In this document: in pieces, positions 1-6,909 of the stretch | How positions within the stretch are numbered: the stretch's first letter is position 1 | Layout of the letters: every line of letters begins with the position of its first letter | DNA from: JAUUZQ01 sp964538375 | GTDB taxonomy: Bacteria > Bacteroidota > Bacteroidia > Bacteroidales > GCA-2748055 | Direction: 5' to 3' | NCBI GenBank assembly: GCA_964538375.1 | Contig: CAZIFQ010000039.1 | Location: forward strand, 1-27,884 | Length of the DNA stretch: 27,884 nt | The notes under the pieces: generated by a model | Told to the model about the DNA's origin: nothing | The model's database searches: none | What the model saw: only the letters and a program-made list of their open reading frames with translations | Translations under genes and position numbers: made by a program

Positions 1-977
1 GATACATTTGATTCAAACAACGGCACCAAAAAATAGTTTTTCGAGGTGCCCTTAAGTTGTTGTTTGATAAATACTCAAATGTTCTTAAAATTATTGCGAC
101 AGGTAGCAGTGCATTTTATATTGATGCCAAATTTAAAGATTCCCTGGCTGGCAGGAAAAAGCTATTTGAACTTTATCCCCTGGATTTTGAAGAATATCTA
201 CTATTCAGAAGTAAATCAGACTCTTTAGGAAAAGAGTGGCAGCTTATAAGAGAAAACAATGATTTTATCTCTCTTAGAAGAAATGAATTGATGAATCACT
301 TCAATGAATATTTAACTTATGGTGGCTATCCTGCTGTTGTGCTTAGTGACTCTGATGAAGATAAAATTGAAATTTTAAAGGAGCTCTTTACAGCATATCT
401 TAAAAAGGACACATTGGAGGCAGGAATTCAATATCAAAGCAAATTTTTAAATCTCCTCACTGTGTTGGCGCATCAAACAGGCTCATTGCTAAATACCAAT
501 GAGTTGTCAAATACATTGGGTTTATCCACAACAGCCATAAACAATTATTTGAATGTGTTGATTAAGGGCTTTCATATTCAAACGGTTAAGCCTTTTTATA
601 ATAACGTCAGGAAAGAATTGACTAAAATGCCAAAAATCTACTTTAACGATTTAGGTTTCCGAAATATTATTATGAATTCCTTTGTTAATATCGAGCAAAG
701 ATTTGATAAGGGAACCATTACTGAGAACTATATTTTTATCCGACTCAGACAACTTTATGAAAAAGAATCCATTAATTTCTGGAGAACAGCTGATGGTGCT
801 GAAGTAGATTTTGTATACACAGTGAGCAAGCAGAGACATGCAATAGAAGCTAAATTCAATGCACGAGAATGTAAAGCGTCTACTTTTAGAAAATTCTCTG
901 AGCATTACCCTGATGTTATAACTCATTGTCGTGCTTATATTTCCGAGAATAACACAAATAATATACTGGCTTTATAG
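1..977 (+). pseudogene. AAA ATPase with DUF4143 domain, C-terminal part, frame-disrupted and cut by the left edge
   Basis: The intact reading frame (TTG at 57, about 306 residues) matches the middle and end of the AAA_14/DUF4143 ATPase family. IIATGSSAFYID and KDSLAGRKKLFELYPLDFEEYL are the sensor/arm region after Walker B. The DUF4143 part follows (about residues 110-270), with a winged-helix-like stretch near TNELSNTLGLSTTAIN and a nuclease-like end (TADGAEVDFVY, HAIEAKF). Walker A lies outside the window. Upstream coding is split over three frames: EIHLIQ (positions 1-18, resembling Walker B DEI-Q), FFEVPL (37-54), then LKLLFDKYSN (from 51). An in-frame TGA at 9 and a TAG at 34 block simple readings. 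Either the gene is decayed or the edge holds base-calling indels in the A and T runs. The family is a common, often horizontally moved, solitary ATPase of unsettled role. Confidence 0.72.
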
Positions 978-1025
978 CATTTGTTTTCTTTGGATAGCTG
1001 AGATCCGGGCGGGTGCTTAAGCTCT

Positions 1026-1055
1026 TTTATAATTTCTCGGAAATTCTTATTTTTG
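1026..1055 (+). promoter_or_regulatory. Putative manA promoter
   Basis: TATTTTTG at 1048-1055 fits the Bacteroidota -7 consensus TAnnTTTG. A T-rich stretch 19 bases upstream (1025-1028) is a weak -33 element. The predicted transcription start lies about 10 bases before the manA ATG. Seen by eye only. Confidence 0.4.
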
Positions 1056-1072
1056 AACATAATTTTTTTACA

Positions 1073-2056
1073 ATGGAAAAATCTCTATACCCCCTAAAAT
1101 TTAAACCTATATATAAGGAGATGATTTGGGGTGGCTCAAAGCTACGCGACGATTTTGGAAAAACTGGTGCGAAAGACAACACCGGTGAATCGTGGGAAAT
1201 ATCCGGCGTAGCCGATAGCATATCCGTGGTTGAAAATGGCTTTCTCTCAGGAAATGCCCTTGATGAACTGCTTGAAATATACATGGGCGACCTGGTAGGT
1301 GATGTGGTTTATGAAAAGTTTGGACTGGAGTTTCCGGTGCTGATTAAGTTTATCCACTCGAAAGATAATCTGAGCGTGCAGGTACATCCCGATGATGAGT
1401 TTGCCATGGAGCACCATGGTGGCAATGGCAAGACAGAGATGTGGTATGTGATAGATGCTGAGAAGGGAGCGAGTTTGATTTCCGGATTCAGCAAGGAGGT
1501 GGATCGTGAGAAATTCATAGCTGCGCTGAATGGTGGTAAACTGAAGGAGATCCTGAACTATGAACCGGTACAAAAGGGAGATGTATTTTTTATTCCGGCC
1601 GGCAGGGTGCATGCCATCGGAACAGGCATCGTGCTGACAGAGATACAACAAACGTCAGATACAACTTACCGGATTTACGATTGGGACCACAAAGATAAAG
1701 ATGGAAACTCCCGGGAGCTGCATCTCGATATGGCCCTCAAAGTGATGGATTATAAAAAGCGGGATGATATCCGCACGATATACGACCGCATCCCAAACAG
1801 CACAACCAACCTCGCAGATTGTCCCTACTTCACCACATCCCTCATCGAATTCGAGCATCCGGTAGACAAAGACTTCAACCTCATCGACTCCTTCGTTATA
1901 TATATATGCACCGAAGGTGAACTCCTGGTCAACTACAAAGGCGGCCCGGCAGTAGAATTGAAAAAAGGTGAAACCATCCTCATCCCCGCCGAATTAAAAG
2001 AAATTTCTCTCCTCCCCAAGAAAAAATCCACGCTACTAGAAGTCTACATCAAGTAA
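1073..2056 (+). CDS. manA: Mannose-6-phosphate isomerase, class I
   Basis: Interconverts mannose 6-phosphate and fructose 6-phosphate in the cytoplasm, linking glycolysis to GDP-mannose and surface-sugar synthesis. The product is 327 residues, the usual size of the short bacterial class I form. The cupin zinc site is complete: Q103 and H105 in SVQVHPDD, E122 in GKTEMWYV, and H180 in PAGRVHAIG. TSDTTYRIYDWD follows with the expected arginine (R200). The ATG at 1073 was chosen over a longer in-frame start at 1013 because homology begins at MEKSLYPLKFKPIYKEMIWGG and a promoter-like TATTTTTG lies just before it. It stands alone on this strand and converges on pth. Base composition changes sharply inside the gene: positions 1441-1500 have 23 G and 6 C, positions 1801-1860 have 6 G and 25 C. 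Confidence 0.95.
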   Translation: MEKSLYPLKFKPIYKEMIWGGSKLRDDFGKTGAKDNTGESWEISGVADSISVVENGFLSGNALDELLEIYMGDLVGDVVYEKFGLEFPVLIKFIHSKDNLSVQVHPDDEFAMEHHGGNGKTEMWYVIDAEKGASLISGFSKEVDREKFIAALNGGKLKEILNYEPVQKGDVFFIPAGRVHAIGTGIVLTEIQQTSDTTYRIYDWDHKDKDGNSRELHLDMALKVMDYKKRDDIRTIYDRIPNSTTNLADCPYFTTSLIEFEHPVDKDFNLIDSFVIYICTEGELLVNYKGGPAVELKKGETILIPAELKEISLLPKKKSTLLEVYIK

Positions 2057-2076
2057 CCATTTACCAGCTCCCCCAC

Positions 2077-2137
2077 TTGGGCGAAGCCCAACGCGCGTTG
2101 GCCCGAGCGAAAACGCTGGCCCAATGCTCGAATACTA
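2077..2137. repeat. Cluster of short palindromes after manA
   Basis: Three self-complementary elements are packed together: TTGGGC-GAA-GCCCAA (2077-2091), the perfect 14-base palindrome CCAACGCGCGTTGG (2088-2101), and AGCG-AAAA-CGCT just after. A CGAGC/GCTCG pair encloses the last. The first two overlap and so compete as alternative structures. Function unknown; probably a dispersed non-coding element. Confidence 0.55.
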
Positions 2138-2264
2138 ATATCGCTAAAGGTTGGGAATGATTTGTCTCAATAAGCTAGTTTGTTGAACACGATTTTTTCG
2201 CTCTTGAATTTTCTTTGTTTCGTTTCTTTTTTTTCAAGAAAAAGAAATGAAAAAATAGGGATTT

Positions 2265-2284
2265 AAAGGGCGGAGCCCTTTTTT
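2265..2284 (+). terminator. Intrinsic terminator between manA and pth
   Basis: A hairpin AAAGGGC-GGA-GCCCTTT (2265-2281) runs into further T residues. It sits between the convergent ends of manA (plus) and pth (minus). The T-run favours the plus strand, so it mainly serves manA, though it lies about 210 bases after its stop. Confidence 0.55.
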
Positions 2285-2291
2285 AAGCTGA

Positions 2292-2322
2292 GTGTCCGTC
2301 TTTAGACGGACGGGGTGGTTCC
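2292..2322 (+). repeat. REP-like element, truncated copy (second hairpin and GGGGTGGTT tail)
   Basis: GTCCGTC-TTTA-GACGGAC followed by GGGGTGGTT. It is the right half of the two-hairpin element found complete near 6021, 9832, 14819 and 17051. The stem is perfect, with loop TTTA instead of GCA/ACA. The last six codons and the stop of pth lie inside it on the other strand. Confidence 0.75.
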
Positions 2323-2877
2323 ATTATACAAATTCATACTCCTCTCAATCCCCAACACCCCAAACGATTTAATCGCCTCCCCGGCGATTTCCAATCTTTT
2401 GGGAAGCGCAGCTCTCTCCTCTTCATTCCAATTTCCCAGCACATAATCCACCTGCTGTCCCTGGCCGAATTCATTTCCGATCCCGAAACGCAGTCGTGCG
2501 TATTTCGAATGTCCTAAAATCTGGTTGATATGTGCCAGTCCGTTGTGCCCCGCATCGCCGCCCTTGGCGCGTAAACGAATGGTACCAAAGGGAAGCGCGA
2601 TATCATCGGCAACAACCAGCAACCGATCGTCGGGAAGTTTGAGTTTTTGCAGCCAGTACCTCACAGCGTTACCGCTGAGGTTGACAAATGTGGAGGGTTT
2701 AAGCATCCAGTAGCTTCTGCCACGGTGCTTCATCTCCGTTACAAATCCGTAACGCTTGTCCTTAAACGAAATATTGGACGTCCCGGCGAGGGCATCCAAT
2801 ATTTCAAATCCTATATTATGTCGCGTATTTGCGTACTCGTCACCAATATTACCTAATCCTGTTATCAGGTACTTCAT
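2302..2877 (-). CDS. pth: Peptidyl-tRNA hydrolase
   Basis: Cleaves peptidyl-tRNA released from stalled ribosomes and recycles tRNA. The product is 191 residues, the normal length. All known active-site positions are present: N10 (GLGNIG), H20 (TRHNIGF), N66 (PSTFVNLSG), D92 (VADDIALPFG) and N112 (GGDAGHNGL). It follows rplY with an 8-base gap; this pair is common in Bacteroidota and implies co-transcription of two translation-related genes. Oddity: the final residues GTTPSV and the TAA stop are encoded by a truncated REP-like repeat, so the native C-terminus was replaced or extended by repeat DNA. The change lies beyond the conserved fold and probably does not affect activity. Confidence 0.96.
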   Translation of the reverse strand: MKYLITGLGNIGDEYANTRHNIGFEILDALAGTSNISFKDKRYGFVTEMKHRGRSYWMLKPSTFVNLSGNAVRYWLQKLKLPDDRLLVVADDIALPFGTIRLRAKGGDAGHNGLAHINQILGHSKYARLRFGIGNEFGQGQQVDYVLGNWNEEERAALPKRLEIAGEAIKSFGVLGIERSMNLYNGTTPSV

Positions 2878-2885
2878 GGTATTGA

Positions 2886-3617
2886 CTATTTTTTAGAATC
2901 GCTTTCTCCACCTTTAGCAGGTGCATCACTAGCTCCTTTAGCTCCTTCAGCTCCTTCAGTTCCTTCTTCACCTTCAACTCCTTCTTCACCTTCTTCACCT
3001 TCTTCACCTTCTTCACCTTCTTCTTCTTCTTCAACAACAGCATCAGGATCTTCAAGTGACATACCCTTCATCGCAATACGTGAAGACACAACTGCATATA
3101 CCATAGATCTCTTTGGATCCAGTATATCAATGTTTGGATAATCCAGGTCACCAATTTTGATTACATCACCAATGTTAACGTCGGCAATATCAATGATTAG
3201 TTTTTCAGGAAGATCAGCAGCCAGACCTTTAACTTTCAAACTGCGACGCTTGATCCTCTGCTTACCACCCTGCAAGATTCCTTCTGCACTACCCTGAAAC
3301 TCAATGGGGATATGCATTGTCAATGCTTTGTCATCCAAAACTTCAACGAAGTCAATATGCGTAATCTTGTCAGTTACCGGGTGGAACTGAATCTCTTGCA
3401 TAATTGCTTTCTTCGCTGTTCCTTCGATATCCAGTTCCACGATAAATACATCGGGAGAATATACCAGGTGACGGAAATCGTTCTCATGTGCCCAGAAATG
3501 CATTACCTCTGCACCTCCGTACATTACACAAGGAACATTGTCTTGTTTTCTTAAATCTTTTGTTGATTTTTTGCCTAATTCGGCGCGTTTCTTAACGCTA
3601 ATAGATAGTTTTTTCAT
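2886..3617 (-). CDS. rplY: Ribosomal protein bL25, CTC/TL5 form with acidic tail
   Basis: Binds 5S rRNA in the large ribosomal subunit. Residues 1-95 are the L25 barrel (start MKKLSISVKKRAELGKK, then KITHIDFVEV); residues 96-185 are the TL5/CTC C-terminal domain (PIEFQGSAEGILQGG, DILDPKRSMVYAVV). Residues about 194-243 form a low-complexity tail of E-E-G units, ending in a G/A/K/S-rich stretch. The tail's core is a 9-base tandem repeat (GGTGAAGAA, about four exact copies) that keeps the frame, so tail length can vary without frameshift. Family members usually end earlier or with a shorter acidic tail. First gene of the rplY-pth pair, with a good promoter upstream. Confidence 0.94.
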   Translation of the reverse strand: MKKLSISVKKRAELGKKSTKDLRKQDNVPCVMYGGAEVMHFWAHENDFRHLVYSPDVFIVELDIEGTAKKAIMQEIQFHPVTDKITHIDFVEVLDDKALTMHIPIEFQGSAEGILQGGKQRIKRRSLKVKGLAADLPEKLIIDIADVNIGDVIKIGDLDYPNIDILDPKRSMVYAVVSSRIAMKGMSLEDPDAVVEEEEEGEEGEEGEEGEEGVEGEEGTEGAEGAKGASDAPAKGGESDSKK

Positions 3618-3689
3618 CTGTTTTGTGCTACTCAGAATTAATAAATTCGATTTAATTCCCCATCACACATGGGAAAATTTTTCGGTCCG

Positions 3690-3720
3690 CAAAGATAATC
3701 AAACTTTAAACATTTACAAT
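3690..3720 (-). promoter_or_regulatory. rplY-pth promoter
   Basis: On the minus strand: TTG (from CAAT at 3717-3720), a 19-base spacer, then TATCTTTG (3690-3697). This is a full match to the Bacteroidota housekeeping promoter (TTG-N19-TAnnTTTG). The expected start site is about 65 bases before the rplY ATG. Confidence 0.7.
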
Positions 3721-3814
3721 ACAGTGTGTATCGATTTCGATCGAGCGGAGTCGAGGGTAATTGAAATACGGGAGAAAGCCGGGGTGAGGGTAATAGATAT
3801 GGGGAAAGGCTAGG

Positions 3815-3845
3815 TTGGGGGCGATGAATTTTTCCCTTATCTTTA
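3815..3845 (+). promoter_or_regulatory. engB promoter, near-leaderless
   Basis: TTG at 3815-3817, a 20-base spacer, TATCTTTA at 3838-3845, and the ATG at 3851. The -7 element ends only five bases before the start codon, so the transcript would have almost no leader. This also rules against the longer in-frame starts at 3815 and 3824. Confidence 0.6.
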
Positions 3846-3850
3846 CCCCC

Positions 3851-4453
3851 ATGAAAATACAATCACCTACCTTCGTTGCCAGCGCTTCTTCGGTGACCCA
3901 ATGTCCTAAAAGCGATCTTCCCGAATATGCTTTTATAGGGCGCTCCAACGTGGGTAAATCATCACTTATAAATATGCTGACAGGCAGGAAGAAATTGGCA
4001 AAAATCTCTTCGACGCCGGGGAAAACCCGCCTGATCAATCATTTTAATATTGATGGAAAATGGTTGCTGGCCGACCTTCCGGGATATGGCTATGCCAAGG
4101 TATCGAAGAAGCAGCGCGACAGCTTTGCAGTAATGATAGAGCAGTATGCAACCGTGCGGGAGAACCTGGTGTGCTTCCTGGTACTCATAGACAGCCGGAT
4201 ACCACCACAGCAGATCGACCTGGATTTTATTGAATGGCTGGGCGATAGCAAGCTGCCTTTTGTCCTTGTATATACCAAAATAGATAAGGTTAGCCAGAAA
4301 GAGAAAAGTCAAACCATAACACAGATGCACAAGGAGCTATCAGAATACTGGGACGAAATGCCCTTAATGCTCGAAACCTCAGCCATCAAAGGCACAGGAA
4401 GAGAGGAAATACTTAATTTTATAGAAAAAACTAACAGTAAAATGAGCCAATGA
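3851..4453 (+). CDS. engB: Ribosome biogenesis GTPase EngB/YsxC
   Basis: Circularly normal TRAFAC GTPase needed for assembly of the large ribosomal subunit. From the ATG at 3851 the product is 200 residues, the family norm. The G motifs are in order: G1 GRSNVGKSS (30-38), the G2 threonine in ISSTPGKT (T55), G3 DLPGYG (75-80), G4 TKID (142-145) and G5 TSAIKG (176-181). The start was chosen from the promoter position and from homology beginning at MKIQSPTFVASA. The last codons (KMSQ and the stop) fall inside an ATGAGCCA direct repeat that continues into the gap before udk. It is transcribed with udk or separated from it by the imperfect hairpin there. Confidence 0.95.
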   Translation: MKIQSPTFVASASSVTQCPKSDLPEYAFIGRSNVGKSSLINMLTGRKKLAKISSTPGKTRLINHFNIDGKWLLADLPGYGYAKVSKKQRDSFAVMIEQYATVRENLVCFLVLIDSRIPPQQIDLDFIEWLGDSKLPFVLVYTKIDKVSQKEKSQTITQMHKELSEYWDEMPLMLETSAIKGTGREEILNFIEKTNSKMSQ

Positions 4454-4506
4454 GCCAATAGGTGCCCCATTAGCTCATTGACTCATTAACCCATTGACTC
4501 ATTTTT
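4444..4506. repeat. Imperfect inverted repeat of ATGAGCCAAT / ATTGACTCAT units with T-run
   Basis: Two left units (ATGAGCCA twice, from 4442) face three right units of the CATTAGCTCATTGACTCAT type, ending in T6. It can fold into a long imperfect stem and resembles a terminator at the end of engB. Its first units supply the engB stop codon. Confidence 0.55.
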
Positions 4507-4510
4507 TAAC

Positions 4511-4535
4511 CTCCGAAGCTTTAGCGCAGGAGGTA
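4511..4535. repeat. Small hairpin CCTCC...GGAGG before udk
   Basis: CCTCC (4511-4515) and GGAGG (about 4530-4534) enclose GAAGCTTTAGCGCA. The motif CCGAAGCTTT recurs in the 46-base repeat after pdxJ, so both may be fragments of one dispersed family. Confidence 0.45.
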
Positions 4536-4577
4536 ACCCATTAGCTCATTCAACAAAGAACCAAAAAACTAACACAA

Positions 4578-5189
4578 ATGTTTGTTATAGGAATCGCCGG
4601 TGGAACCGGATCAGGAAAAACAACAGTAGTAAAAAAGATACTCTCGCAGCTGAACAAGAACCAGGTGTCATTCCTCGCGCAGGACTCCTATTATAAAGAC
4701 AATTCGCATCTGCCATTGGAGGAGCGACAAAAGATTAATTTCGACCACCCGGAATCCATTGAATTTGAGCTGCTCACAAGACATATCGAGCTTTTGAAGA
4801 ACAGCAATACCGTTGAACAACCTACCTATTCTTATCTAAGCTGTACAAGACAGGATGAAACCATACGAGTGGAGCCCAAGCCGGTAATTATTGTAGAGGG
4901 TATACTTATATATACGTATAAACCCCTCGTCGACCTCATTGATATAAAAGTTTATGTAGATGCAGATGCAGACGATCGTTTGTCACGGGTAATCACACGT
5001 GATATGAATGAACGGGGAAGAACCGCGGAAATGGTACTCGAACGCTACGAAAAGACCGTCAAGCCCATGCACCTGCAATTCATCGAACCCTCAAAACGCT
5101 ACGCCGACATCATCGTGCCCCAGGGCGGAATGAACGATATAGCCATAGGCATATTATTAAATACAATTGAAAAGAAACTTGAAAAGTAA
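4578..5189 (+). CDS. udk: Uridine/cytidine kinase
   Basis: Phosphorylates uridine and cytidine to UMP and CMP in pyrimidine salvage. It has 203 residues, typical of the short bacterial form. P-loop GGTGSGKTT at 8-16; the substrate-binding stretch DSYYKDNSHL...INFDHPESIEFELL; the YTYKPLVDLIDIKVYVDADADDRLSRVITRDMNERGR region with the lid arginines; and a C-terminal PSKRYADIIVPQGG. The ATG at 4578 is the first codon before the conserved FVIGIAGGTGSGK. pdxJ starts nine bases after its stop, so the two are probably co-transcribed. Confidence 0.95.
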   Translation: MFVIGIAGGTGSGKTTVVKKILSQLNKNQVSFLAQDSYYKDNSHLPLEERQKINFDHPESIEFELLTRHIELLKNSNTVEQPTYSYLSCTRQDETIRVEPKPVIIVEGILIYTYKPLVDLIDIKVYVDADADDRLSRVITRDMNERGRTAEMVLERYEKTVKPMHLQFIEPSKRYADIIVPQGGMNDIAIGILLNTIEKKLEK

Positions 5190-5198
5190 ATTTCAATC

Positions 5199-5915
5199 AT
5201 GACAAAACTATCAGTTAACATAAACAAAATAGCCACCCTGCGGAACGCCCGCGGTGGCAATGTACCGGATGTACAAAAGGCCGCAGTCGATTGCCAAAAA
5301 TATGGAGCCCAGGGCATCACTGTTCACCCGCGTCCCGACGAGCGACATATTCGCTACCGCGATGTGGAACTGATCAAGCCACTGATTACCACAGAATTCA
5401 ATATCGAGGGCTACCCTTCAGAGAGCTTTCTTTCTCTCGTTGAAAGAATAGGACCCAACCAGGTAACCCTGGTCCCTGATCCGCCGGAAGCGCTTACCTC
5501 CTCTGCCGGATGGGATACCATTAAAAATAAAGATTTACTCATCGATATCATCCAGAGGTTAAAGCAAGCTGGCATCCGTACATCCATTTTTACAGACACA
5601 GCTGCAGCAAACATCGAAGGAGCCAAAATCGTAGGGACAGACAGAATCGAACTCTACACCGAACCCTACGCCACCATGTTTCCTGGGAACCCCGAAGCAG
5701 CTGTTGCTCCATTCGTAAAAGCCGCCGAACTAGCCCGGGATCTGGGCTTAGATATCAATGCCGGTCACGACCTCTCCCTCGAAAACCTCAAATTCTTCGT
5801 CAAAAACATCCCCTGGACAAAAGAAGTCTCCATCGGTCATGCCTTAATCGCCGATGCCCTATATTACGGATTGGAAAATGTGGTAAGGATGTATTTGAGA
5901 CAACTAGAACTCTAA
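5199..5915 (+). CDS. pdxJ: Pyridoxine 5'-phosphate synthase
   Basis: Condenses 1-deoxyxylulose 5-phosphate with 3-amino-2-oxopropyl phosphate to pyridoxine 5'-phosphate, the last ring-forming step of DXP-dependent vitamin B6 synthesis. 238 residues, full-length TIM barrel. Conserved parts: NINKIATLRNARGG (6-20), TVHPRPDERHIR (H43), FNIEG (E70), ELYTEPYA and DINAGHDLSLENL (H190). These match the E. coli residues His45, Glu72 and His193. At the position of the E. coli NIDH histidine there is K10; I recall this lysine as usual in Bacteroidota, so it is not a defect. The stop codon starts a 46-base tandem repeat. The 3' quarter is strongly C-rich. Confidence 0.95.
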   Translation: MTKLSVNINKIATLRNARGGNVPDVQKAAVDCQKYGAQGITVHPRPDERHIRYRDVELIKPLITTEFNIEGYPSESFLSLVERIGPNQVTLVPDPPEALTSSAGWDTIKNKDLLIDIIQRLKQAGIRTSIFTDTAAANIEGAKIVGTDRIELYTEPYATMFPGNPEAAVAPFVKAAELARDLGLDINAGHDLSLENLKFFVKNIPWTKEVSIGHALIADALYYGLENVVRMYLRQLEL

Positions 5916-6050
5916 TCCGAAGCTTTTTACCTCCCCTCCTTCTCAAGGGCTAGAATCTTAATCCGAAGCTTTTTACCTCCCCTCCTTCTCAAGGGCTAGA
6001 ATCTTAATCCGAAGCTCTTTACCTCCCCTCCTTTTCAAGGAGGGGTGTCC
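5913..6050 (+). repeat. 46-base tandem repeat, three units, partly made of the REP-like element
   Basis: TAATCCGAAGC begins at 5913, 5959 and 6005, an exact 46-base period. Units 1 and 2 hold only the left arm CCTCCCCTCCTT followed by CTCAAGGGCTAGAATCT; unit 3 runs into the complete two-hairpin element. The first TAA of the array is the pdxJ stop codon. Confidence 0.85.
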
Positions 6051-6094
6051 GTCGCAGACGGACGGGGTGGTTCACCCCAACGCACGGGGTGGTT
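6021..6094 (+). repeat. REP-like two-hairpin element, complete copy, with extra tail units
   Basis: Hairpin 1 CCCCTCCTT / AAGGAGGGG (6025-6045); hairpin 2 GTCCGTC-GCA-GACGGAC (6047-6063); tail GGGGTGGTT. Two extra GGGGTGGTT(T)CACCCC segments follow to about 6101. The stop codon of the hydrolase on the other strand (6095-6097) lies in the last of these. Confidence 0.8.
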
Positions 6095-6904
6095 TCACCC
6101 CAAAAAATACTTCACCGTTTTCACCAACAACCCCGGTTGCTCCGCATGCACCCAATGCCCCGAATCCCTGATCGTAACAATCTCCGCAGTAGGGAACACC
6201 TCCCGAATAGTCGCATGATCTTCCGGCTGTATATAATCAGAATTCGCCCCCGAAATAAACAGTACCGGAAACCCGGTGATCCCTCCCTTGCTCCTGATGG
6301 TATTGATATCCAGACCGTCCATGATGGCATCCAGGTTATCTCTCAGTATGGGTAGATTGATTTTCCAGACGAAGTGTTTTTCCTTATCACGCGTCAGGTT
6401 CTTCAATAAGAACATGCGAATGCGTTCGGAACCAATTTTTGTGGCCAGTTTTCTTCCCGCGTCCTCGCGACTCTCCAGGGTATTCAGATCCAGCTCCAGC
6501 AGCGCGTCAATCATTTTGGAGTGATTGCCGGCAATGTGTGAAGTAATGGCCAGGTCGTGATAGGGGATGGGCGCGATATCAACAACGATGAGCGAGGCGA
6601 CTCTTTCCGGATATTTATCTGCAAAAAACATAATCGTTTTTCCACCCATGGAATGCCCCAATAATATGGCCTGGTCCAGCCCATGTTCATCCATGAACTC
6701 CTTCAGGTCCTCCCGCATCACCTCGTAGTTGTGTTCCTTTGCGTGTGGTGAAGCACCATGGTTCCGCTGGTCAACAATATAAACCTCAAATGCATCCTCC
6801 AGGCCATGCGCAATACTCACCCAGTTGTCCGATGCCCCGTACAAACCATGCACAATAACCAATGGCGGCCCCGCCTTCCCGTATTTCCTGTAAAATAATT
6901 TCAT
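6095..6904 (-). CDS. Alpha/beta-fold hydrolase, YbfF-like esterase
   Basis: Cytoplasmic serine hydrolase of 269 residues from the ATG at 6904. Oxyanion motif VIVHGLYG (17-24); nucleophile elbow GHSMGG with S85; acid D223 in ISGANSDYI; base H250 in DSGHWVHAEQP. It resembles the YbfF/PGAP1-like esterases that take short acyl or acyl-CoA thioesters, but the substrate cannot be read from sequence. A longer reading would need TTG at 6913. It starts five bases after the stop of the DUF4924-like gene, so the two form a minus-strand pair. The last codons (LG and the stop) lie in repeat sequence GGTTTCACCCC, a second gene here whose end is set by the REP-like family. Confidence 0.88.
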   Translation of the reverse strand: MKLFYRKYGKAGPPLVIVHGLYGASDNWVSIAHGLEDAFEVYIVDQRNHGASPHAKEHNYEVMREDLKEFMDEHGLDQAILLGHSMGGKTIMFFADKYPERVASLIVVDIAPIPYHDLAITSHIAGNHSKMIDALLELDLNTLESREDAGRKLATKIGSERIRMFLLKNLTRDKEKHFVWKINLPILRDNLDAIMDGLDINTIRSKGGITGFPVLFISGANSDYIQPEDHATIREVFPTAEIVTIRDSGHWVHAEQPGLLVKTVKYFLG

Positions 6905-6909
6905 TTTAT

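Noticed and set aside
5913..6050. Possible CRISPR-like repeats after pdxJ
   Set aside because: The whole 46-base unit is repeated with no variable spacers.
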